DNA from: an uncultured Veillonella sp.
GTDB taxonomy: Bacteria > Bacillota > Negativicutes > Veillonellales > Veillonellaceae
DNA: 10,127 bases
Assembly: GCA_900556785.1 (NCBI GenBank)
Contig: USQK01000058.1
Coordinates: forward strand, 1 to 10,127
Direction: 5' to 3'
In this document: positions 4,939-10,127 of the stretch, one piece after another
How positions within the stretch are numbered: position 1 is the stretch's first letter
Layout: each line of letters starts with the position of its first letter
Notes under the pieces: model-generated
What the model saw: the letters and a program-made list of their open reading frames with translations, nothing else
What the model was told of the DNA's origin: nothing
Databases searched by the model: none
Program-made: the position numbers and the translations under genes

Positions 4939-6078
4939 TTAATTTTCAGGGTAATTGCCTAGTAAGCGGAATTTATCTTGTGATGTATGCAGCTCTGCTA
5001 GAACAGACAATACCTTTGGAGCTGCTAGGGATGCTTCTAAGTCGAGGTAGAATAAGAACTCAAAGTTATGTCCTACGATCGGGCGAGACTCAAGTTTGGT
5101 AAGATTTACGCCGATGTTTGCAAACTTGGTAAGTAATGTACCAAGACCACCTGGAGCATGGCTTGCTGTAGTTACCACGGAGATTTTATTAGCCCCTGGG
5201 TATACATGGAAGTCCTTGCTGATGCAGATAAAGCGCGTATAGTTGTTATCGCTATTTTGGATATTGCGCATCAATGGCGACAAGTTATACAAGTCTGCAC
5301 ATTGAGGTGCTGCAATAGCTGCTATGCCTGGATCATCACTGGCTGCCACCATTTGTGCTGCACGAGCCGTGTTATCGAAGGAACGTAACTCTACGCCTTC
5401 TAATGTATCTAGGAAGTGACTGCATTGGCCCAACGCCTGAGGATGGGAGATGATCGTATGAATATCTTCTAATTTAGTACCTTTTTTCACTAGTAAGTCG
5501 TGAGAAATCCAAAGGCGTGTACCGCGCACGATATAGCATTTACGCTCTTCTAAGAGGTCGTATACTTCTTTTACAGAACCATTGGAGCTGTTTTCGATAG
5601 GCAATACACCAAATTGACATTCGCCGGATTCTACCGCATCAAATACAGTACGGAAACCCGTTACGTAGTGAATTTGGCTGAGGGGCAATAATTTATCACA
5701 CGCCATTTGAGCATTGCTGCCAAATACGCCGGCACAAGCTACGCTGCCACGTTGCGGTGGCAAGGTAGGGGACTGCTCAATGGCTTTTTTCATTTTTATT
5801 GTGAACTCATTATCTTGGAATAATTGTTCGGACTGATAGGTGCGGCTCAAGCTAAATAATGCTTCGAAGAAACGGCGCGCATATAGATCGAGATCCGGGC
5901 CTGCATCTCTCGTTACTTTATCGAGAATATCCCGTTCCCGTTTGGCATCGTAAATAGCCTTGTTCATTTCTTTTTTCGCTGCCGCTACATCTTTGGAGAG
6001 TTCCATGCGCTCTTTGAAGAGGGCGAGCATTTGGTCGTTTATATCGTTAATTTTAACGCGTACTTCATCTAAGTTCAT
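4939..6078 (-). CDS. pheA: P-protein: chorismate mutase-prephenate dehydratase
   Basis: Bifunctional cytoplasmic enzyme that turns chorismate into prephenate and then phenylpyruvate, the committed phenylalanine branch. Its 379 residues are typical. The AroQ mutase domain (1-88) keeps the E. coli active-site set: Arg7, Arg24, Lys35, Asp44, Arg47, Glu48 and Gln82. The dehydratase domain (about 112-290) has GVFGS (117-121), PIENSSNGSV (160-169), SHPQALGQC (211-219) and YTRF with Thr281 (280-283). A C-terminal ACT domain (about 299-375) keeps ESRP (330-333), the phenylalanine-binding motif, but reads GGLG (310-313) where many family members have GALV or a near variant. Feedback inhibition by phenylalanine is therefore likely but not proven. 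The start is the ATG at 6078, with AGGAG 9 nt upstream; a TTG two codons earlier is too close to the site. The gene overlaps the end of aroC by 14 nt. Confidence 0.96.
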   Translation of the reverse strand: MNLDEVRVKINDINDQMLALFKERMELSKDVAAAKKEMNKAIYDAKRERDILDKVTRDAGPDLDLYARRFFEALFSLSRTYQSEQLFQDNEFTIKMKKAIEQSPTLPPQRGSVACAGVFGSNAQMACDKLLPLSQIHYVTGFRTVFDAVESGECQFGVLPIENSSNGSVKEVYDLLEERKCYIVRGTRLWISHDLLVKKGTKLEDIHTIISHPQALGQCSHFLDTLEGVELRSFDNTARAAQMVAASDDPGIAAIAAPQCADLYNLSPLMRNIQNSDNNYTRFICISKDFHVYPGANKISVVTTASHAPGGLGTLLTKFANIGVNLTKLESRPIVGHNFEFLFYLDLEASLAAPKVLSVLAELHTSQDKFRLLGNYPEN

Positions 6079-7159
6079 GGTCAATATCTCCTAAGAAATC
6101 AAGAATAACAAGGGCCGTAACTGCTTCGATTACAGGTACTGCACGAAGCGCTACACATGGATCGTGACGACCTTGGATTGTGAGCAATGTGTCCTCTTTT
6201 TGTGAAAGTGACACAGAATGTTGTTCTTTATAAATGGATGGTGTTGGCTTGATGCCCACTTGCATAACGAGTGGTAAACCATTGGTAATACCACCTTGGA
6301 TACCACCGCTATTATTCGTTGTCGTTGTAATTTTGTCGCCGTCCATGGTGAAAGCATCATTCACTTCGGAACCAAGCTTAGCACACATGTCAAAGCCTCC
6401 ACCGAAGGATACGCCTTTAATGGCAGGGACACCAAAGATAACACGAGCTAAGCGGTTTTCGATACCATCAAAGTTTGGATTGCCAAGGCCAATTGGTAGA
6501 CCTGTAGCAACGACTTCAACTATACCACCTGTAGAGTCTCCATCTTTTTTGAGGTTCATAACAAGGGTTTCTACTTCGTTACGTTTTTGTGAATCAACCA
6601 TAGCGATTGGCTCTGTAGCAATGCTAGCTAATGCTTTCATATCTGGGTGAACCATGTTGATAGAAGCATCTTGGATGGTTCCCACTTGTTTTAAATGGCC
6701 GTGGATTTCAATGCCTTTTTCGCGTAATAGTTGGATAGCAATGCCACCGGCTACGCATAGAGGTGCTGTAAGGCGTGCCGAGAAGTGGCCGCCGCCTCGC
6801 ATATCTACCTTGTCACCGTAGCGCATATGAGCTGTAAAGTCCGCATGAGATGGGCGAGGAATGTCGCGAAGATTATTGTAATCGCTAGAGTGCTGCGATG
6901 TATTGCGAATCATAAAGGCCAGTGGAGATCCACTGAGCATGCCGTCCACCATACCTGCTAAAAATTCAGGCACATCGGCTTCCTTACGTTGCGTTTGTAA
7001 TTGATTTTGACCTGGCGCACGGCGCTTCAAGAAGGCTCTTAGTTCATCGATATCGATGGTGTGTCCACAAGGTAGACCTTCAACAATACCGCCAATGGCA
7101 TAGCCGTGAGAGGCGCCAAAGGTAGATACTTGTATGGTTTTACCGAAATTAGATGCCAT
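6065..7159 (-). CDS. aroC: Chorismate synthase
   Basis: Catalyses step 7: anti-elimination of phosphate from EPSP to give chorismate, using reduced FMN as a catalytic cofactor. Length 364 is normal. Landmarks: GASHG (15-19) with His18, RPSHAD (102-107), RGGGHFSARLTAP (121-133) with His125, NNSGGIQGGITNG (282-294) and GRHDPC (330-335). Two motifs differ from the common form: GASHG instead of GESHG or GSSHG, and RPSHAD instead of RPGHAD. The essential histidines are kept, so I expect an active enzyme. AGGAG with 8-nt spacing supports the start. The upstream gap from aroA is 75 nt and contains a 12-bp palindrome; downstream, the stop codon lies inside pheA, implying translational coupling. Whether the protein has its own flavin reductase activity cannot be seen. 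Confidence 0.97.
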   Translation of the reverse strand: MASNFGKTIQVSTFGASHGYAIGGIVEGLPCGHTIDIDELRAFLKRRAPGQNQLQTQRKEADVPEFLAGMVDGMLSGSPLAFMIRNTSQHSSDYNNLRDIPRPSHADFTAHMRYGDKVDMRGGGHFSARLTAPLCVAGGIAIQLLREKGIEIHGHLKQVGTIQDASINMVHPDMKALASIATEPIAMVDSQKRNEVETLVMNLKKDGDSTGGIVEVVATGLPIGLGNPNFDGIENRLARVIFGVPAIKGVSFGGGFDMCAKLGSEVNDAFTMDGDKITTTTNNSGGIQGGITNGLPLVMQVGIKPTPSIYKEQHSVSLSQKEDTLLTIQGRHDPCVALRAVPVIEAVTALVILDFLGDIDHELR

Positions 7160-7171
7160 TATATTAACTCC

Positions 7172-7183
7172 TACTATATAGTA
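7172..7183. repeat. 12-bp perfect palindrome upstream of aroC
   Basis: TACTATATAGTA is a perfect palindrome 12 nt upstream of the aroC ATG. Its end adjoins the AGGAG ribosome binding site. Being AT-rich, it may be chance, but it sits in one of the three longer gaps of the cluster, each of which contains a dyad. Confidence 0.4.
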
Positions 7184-7234
7184 CTTACGACTATTATTGT
7201 TATGTATCGAATCATACCAGTTAAGATTAGAAAT

Positions 7235-8503
7235 CTATACCGGTTGTGCATGACCACCTAGTAAGTTCCAGTCCTCAAAGAAGTCTGGATAGGATTTTGT
7301 GATAGCTTCGCTATCTTTTAATGTCACAGGATTTTCACTGATGAGTGCCATCAATGTACCTGCCATAACAAGGCGATGGTCGTTAACACAATCACCTTGT
7401 CCTCCTTTTAGTATACCACTACCGATAATATATAGGTCATCACCATCTTCGCGAACCGTGCCTCCTAAATCTCTTACGAGATTAGCAACGGCTTCGAGGC
7501 GATCGGATTCTTTCAAGCGTAGGCGCGCACCCTTAACAAAGGAGCTTTCACCATGGATAGAGCAAGCGAGGGCTGCCATAACTGGCAACATATCGGGCAT
7601 TTGCTCGAGGTCAGCATAGATTGGTTTTTCTGCACGACCCATAACGGTTACGTTCATGCCATCCCATACTACATCACAACCGGCATCAATCATAACCTGC
7701 ATGATGCGGCGGTCAGCTTGCACAGAATTCTTGTTCATACCTGTAATAGTAATAGGTTTGCCTGTCATGCCCGCTGCGACCATCCAAATAGCCGTATTGG
7801 ACCAATCGCCTTCGATTTGGTAATTACTTTGACCTTTAAAAGTAGCATTAGCCGCTACTGTAAAGGATTCTTGGACGGTGTCAGCAGCAGGTGTATGGTC
7901 GACTGTTACGCCGAAGTCTGCCATCGTTGTAGTTGTTAATGTTACATAGTCGCTAGATTGAAGCGGCGTAGTAGATGTGATTGTAGCACCTCCACATTGT
8001 GGCGCAGCTAATAATAATCCAGAGAAAAACTGGCTACTTACATCTCCAACCATACCGAACTCACCGCCTTGTAGACGACCTGTCATAGTGAATGGTGGTT
8101 TATCTTGGGAGAATGTTACGCCGTGAGCTTTCATTTCACCGAGCATGGGCTCTAAAGGACGATCTGGTAAACGCCCTTTCGCATCCACATCTACCTCATT
8201 ACAAATGGACGCTGCCACTGGTAATAAGAGGCGCAATGTAGTACCGGATTCGTGGGGAACTACATTGCCCTTTGTTGGCACAGGACCAGGTGTAACAGTG
8301 ACAACTTTGTTTTCATACACAACGTGTGCTCCTAAGCCTCGCAAGGAGTCCATAGTTGCATTGATGTCTTTAGAGGTGCGGCTCAGTAGTATGGTAGATG
8401 GCGAGTTTGCGAGAGCTGCGCAAATCAGCGCACGGTGCGCATGAGCTTTTGCAGGAATGGACGCGATAGTCCCTGTAGGGATGGCGTTCGTTACGGAATG
8501 CAT
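7235..8503 (-). CDS. aroA: EPSP synthase
   Basis: 3-phosphoshikimate 1-carboxyvinyltransferase, step 6: transfers enolpyruvate from PEP to shikimate 3-phosphate. Its 422 residues form the usual two-lobed enzyme. Landmarks: PAKAHAHR (17-24) with Lys19 and Arg24, ESGTTLR (85-91), RPLEP (115-119), SSQ (156-158), IEGDWSN (230-236), catalytic Asp304 in MPDMLP, LKESDR (330-335), NDHR (374-377) and Lys403 near the C-terminus. It departs from the E. coli enzyme at Ala20 (Ser23 in E. coli, an S3P contact) and in the PEP loop, which reads ESGTTLRL instead of NAGTAMRP. This places it among the divergent clostridial-type forms rather than the enterobacterial class. AAAGGAG with 6-nt spacing fixes the start. 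The gene follows aroB after 18 nt, so the two are probably cotranscribed. Confidence 0.96.
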   Translation of the reverse strand: MHSVTNAIPTGTIASIPAKAHAHRALICAALANSPSTILLSRTSKDINATMDSLRGLGAHVVYENKVVTVTPGPVPTKGNVVPHESGTTLRLLLPVAASICNEVDVDAKGRLPDRPLEPMLGEMKAHGVTFSQDKPPFTMTGRLQGGEFGMVGDVSSQFFSGLLLAAPQCGGATITSTTPLQSSDYVTLTTTTMADFGVTVDHTPAADTVQESFTVAANATFKGQSNYQIEGDWSNTAIWMVAAGMTGKPITITGMNKNSVQADRRIMQVMIDAGCDVVWDGMNVTVMGRAEKPIYADLEQMPDMLPVMAALACSIHGESSFVKGARLRLKESDRLEAVANLVRDLGGTVREDGDDLYIIGSGILKGGQGDCVNDHRLVMAGTLMALISENPVTLKDSEAITKSYPDFFEDWNLLGGHAQPV

Positions 8504-8521
8504 ATAAATCTCCTTTATATC

Positions 8522-9574
8522 TCAGTCTAAATAGGTTGTAAGTTCCTCGTGTGTTACCACTTTGAGCTCGCTGTGACCATAGCTAGTAGGTACTACGATT
8601 TTAATGGTTGCTCCTTCGCTTTTTTTGTCGTGCTTAGCGGCAGCTAGAATTTCTTCTTTGCTTATCGTTGTTGTTGTTGGCAAATCGTGTGCTTTGATGA
8701 GGGCCTTTAATTTGTCTAACGACTCTACATCTAATTCTCCATGTTTGACAGCACCTTGTGCCATGAGCACCATACCAATAGCAACGGCATAACCGTGATG
8801 TACCTCGAAATGACTTGCTTTTTCGATGCCGTGACCAAAGGTATGACCAAGGTTTAAGAGGGCACGAACGCCAGACTCGCGTTCGTCTTGTTCCACGATA
8901 TCCGCTTTTGCTTGAACGCAACGAGCGATGACAGTACTAACACTATCGTGATGTTTAATTAATGGTTTATGTTCTAGTTGGGTTAATAAACCAGGTACGT
9001 CGAGGAAGCCGTATTTGATAATTTCGCCGCACCCATTAATCCATTCCATATCAGGTAATGTATTGAGTGTAGCTGGATCGCAGAGGACGAGGATAGGTTG
9101 TTTGAAAGCACCCCAGAGGTTTTTCCCAGCTTCGAGATTGACCGCTGTTTTACCACCTACAGAGGAGTCTACTGCGGCTAATAGAGATGTAGGAACCTGA
9201 ACATAGTCGATACCACGTAAATAGGTTGCTGCTGCAAAGCCCGCCATATCGCCTACAACACCGCCCCCAAGGGCGATGAGCAAGTCTTTGCGAGTCAATG
9301 ATTGGCCCGCCATGTATTCTACTAAATCGATGAGTTGATGAGCATTTTTGGAGCTTTCACCAGCAGGAAACACATAATCACAAACAACATAACCCGCATG
9401 TTCCATATTAGCTTTCACAGAGTCCAAATAGTGGGACGCTACATTACTATCACTGACGATGATAACACGACAATTTGGTTTTAATGGTTTAATATAATCG
9501 GTGATGCGTTGTAAAGCGCCTTCCTCGATGACAACGTCATACGGTGTGGATGCGTTAATATGGATGCGAGTCAT
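8522..9574 (-). CDS. aroB: 3-dehydroquinate synthase
   Basis: Step 2: cyclises DAHP to 3-dehydroquinate with NAD+ and a divalent metal. Length 350 is typical. Landmarks: PAGESSK (70-76), NAD-binding GGGVVGDMAGF (103-113), VPTSLLAAVDSSVGGKTAVN (127-146) with Asp136 and Lys142, KNLWGAF (151-157), and the metal ligands Glu184 in GCGEIIKYG, His244 in NLGHTFGHGIE and His260 in HHGYA. Arg237 and Asn241 of the active site are also present. The start is the ATG at 9574, with AAAGGA 6 nt upstream; an in-frame ATG five codons earlier (9589) overlaps that site. Upstream, a 14-bp hairpin separates it from aroF; downstream it is tightly linked to aroA. Confidence 0.97.
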   Translation of the reverse strand: MTRIHINASTPYDVVIEEGALQRITDYIKPLKPNCRVIIVSDSNVASHYLDSVKANMEHAGYVVCDYVFPAGESSKNAHQLIDLVEYMAGQSLTRKDLLIALGGGVVGDMAGFAAATYLRGIDYVQVPTSLLAAVDSSVGGKTAVNLEAGKNLWGAFKQPILVLCDPATLNTLPDMEWINGCGEIIKYGFLDVPGLLTQLEHKPLIKHHDSVSTVIARCVQAKADIVEQDERESGVRALLNLGHTFGHGIEKASHFEVHHGYAVAIGMVLMAQGAVKHGELDVESLDKLKALIKAHDLPTTTTISKEEILAAAKHDKKSEGATIKIVVPTSYGHSELKVVTHEELTTYLD

Positions 9575-9580
9575 GATGGT

Positions 9581-9586
9581 TCCTTT
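9581..9586 (-). promoter_or_regulatory. aroB ribosome binding site overlapping an upstream ATG
   Basis: On the minus strand the sequence is ATGAAAGGAACCATCATG. AAAGGA has 6-nt spacing to the second ATG (9574). The first ATG (9589) abuts the site and cannot use it, so the shorter protein is preferred. Confidence 0.75.
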
Positions 9587-9594
9587 CATAAAAG

Positions 9595-9632
9595 AATAAG
9601 CTAGTATCTATTATAACGGATACTAGCTTATT
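9595..9632 (-). promoter_or_regulatory. 14-bp perfect hairpin/dyad between aroF and aroB
   Basis: AATAAGCTAGTATC (9595-9608) and GATACTAGCTTATT (9619-9632) are perfect inverted repeats around a 10-nt loop. On the minus strand the loop contains TATAAT, a perfect -10 hexamer, but no acceptable -35 box lies 16-18 nt upstream. The stem is followed by CTTTTATG, a short T-rich run, so partial termination after aroF is possible. The end of the structure is 8 nt from the aroB Shine-Dalgarno. It could be an RNA hairpin or an operator dyad; sequence alone does not decide. Confidence 0.6.
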
Positions 9633-9648
9633 TGTGTGATATTTGAGA

Positions 9649-10127
9649 TTATTTAGTGCATTCCACCAATGCTTGGCGCAATGCGATAATTTCTTTCATA
9701 AGGCTAGTGAATTGGTCTGGACGTAATGCTTGAGGGCCGTCGCATAATGCTTTGGATGGATCATTGTGAACTTCGATCATAAGGCCATCTGCACCGCCGC
9801 CTACGGATGCAAGGGAAAGTGGGCGAACCATACGACTCATACCAGCAGCGTGGCTAGGGTCCATAATGATTGGCAAGTGGGATAATTCATGCATCATAGG
9901 AATTGCTGTTACGTCTAATGTATTACGAGTTTTAGTTTCGAATGTGCGAATACCACGTTCGCATAATACAACTTGTTCATTGCCTTCGGACATGATGTAT
10001 TCAGCAGCCATTAACCATTCTTCGTATGTAGCAGATAAACCACGTTTTAAAAGAACTGGTTTGTTTAATTTACCTACTTCTTTTAAAAGTGTGAAGTTTT
10101 GCATGTTACGAGCGCCGATTTGAAGCA
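9649..10127 (-). CDS. aroF: DAHP synthase, 5'-truncated by the window edge
   Basis: 3-deoxy-7-phosphoheptulonate synthase, step 1: condenses PEP with erythrose 4-phosphate. Only the C-terminal 158 complete codons and the stop are inside the window; the reading frame continues past the right edge, so the ATG at 10104 is internal. Motifs mark the type I beta (AroAbeta-like) family: QIGARNMQNF at the visible start, PVLLKRG, CERGIRTFE, MDPSHAAG with a metal-ligand histidine, and MIEVHNDP with the metal-ligand glutamate and aspartate. The visible C-terminus ends soon after the barrel, so no C-terminal chorismate mutase domain is fused. Any N-terminal regulatory domain would be outside the window. 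It is the first visible gene of the aro cluster and is separated from aroB by a long hairpin. Confidence 0.95.
   Translation of the reverse strand, partial: LQIGARNMQNFTLLKEVGKLNKPVLLKRGLSATYEEWLMAAEYIMSEGNEQVVLCERGIRTFETKTRNTLDVTAIPMMHELSHLPIIMDPSHAAGMSRMVRPLSLASVGGGADGLMIEVHNDPSKALCDGPQALRPDQFTSLMKEIIALRQALVECTK

Noticed and set aside
6234..6650. 138-codon ORF on the plus strand
   Set aside because: Antisense shadow of aroC, which has intact motifs through this region; the composition is unlike a real protein and no start signal is seen.
7184..7234. Internal promoter between aroA and aroC
   Set aside because: TTAACT with a weak AACAAT 17 nt downstream on the minus strand is too poor a match in AT-rich DNA to list.

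Overview
The window is an aromatic amino acid biosynthesis locus, probably from a Negativicutes bacterium close to Veillonella. That placement is an inference. It rests on the low-to-middle GC content, strong GGAG-type ribosome binding sites, the clostridial-type forms of AroA, AroC and PheA, and the fused AroE-AroK protein. No rRNA or other taxonomic marker is present.

Layout. Positions 1-1178 (+) hold the 3' part of a gene for an MdtG-like major facilitator drug exporter, closed by an intrinsic terminator at 1193-1220. After a gap with a candidate promoter comes aroD (1480-2274, +), type I 3-dehydroquinate dehydratase. Everything from 2299 to the right edge is on the minus strand. First is an AT-rich type II toxin-antitoxin pair: a RelE/ParE-family toxin at 2299-2601 and an unusual antitoxin with two DinJ/RelB-like domains at 2616-3224. 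Its candidate promoter overlaps two tandem 11-bp repeats. Then comes the aro cluster, in transcription order aroF (cut by the right edge), aroB, aroA, aroC, pheA and a fused aroE-aroK.

How the genes work together. AroF makes DAHP, AroB makes 3-dehydroquinate, AroD dehydrates it, AroE and AroK (one polypeptide) reduce and phosphorylate to shikimate 3-phosphate, AroA and AroC give chorismate, and PheA converts chorismate through prephenate to phenylpyruvate. All steps from erythrose 4-phosphate plus PEP to the phenylalanine precursor are encoded here, although aroF is incomplete. Only aroD lies outside the minus-strand cluster; it is convergent with it and separated by the toxin-antitoxin pair. 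No tyrosine-branch gene is in the window.

Regulation visible in the sequence. aroB-aroA (18-nt gap) and aroC-pheA (14-nt overlap) are tightly packed. The gaps aroF-aroB and pheA-aroEK each contain a long perfect inverted repeat (14- and 13-bp arms) with a partly shared arm sequence, and the aroA-aroC gap holds a 12-bp palindrome. These may be RNA punctuation, attenuators or operators. aroD and the toxin gene share one symmetrical terminator that overlaps both stop codons. No tRNA, rRNA, CRISPR array, insertion sequence or replication origin was seen.
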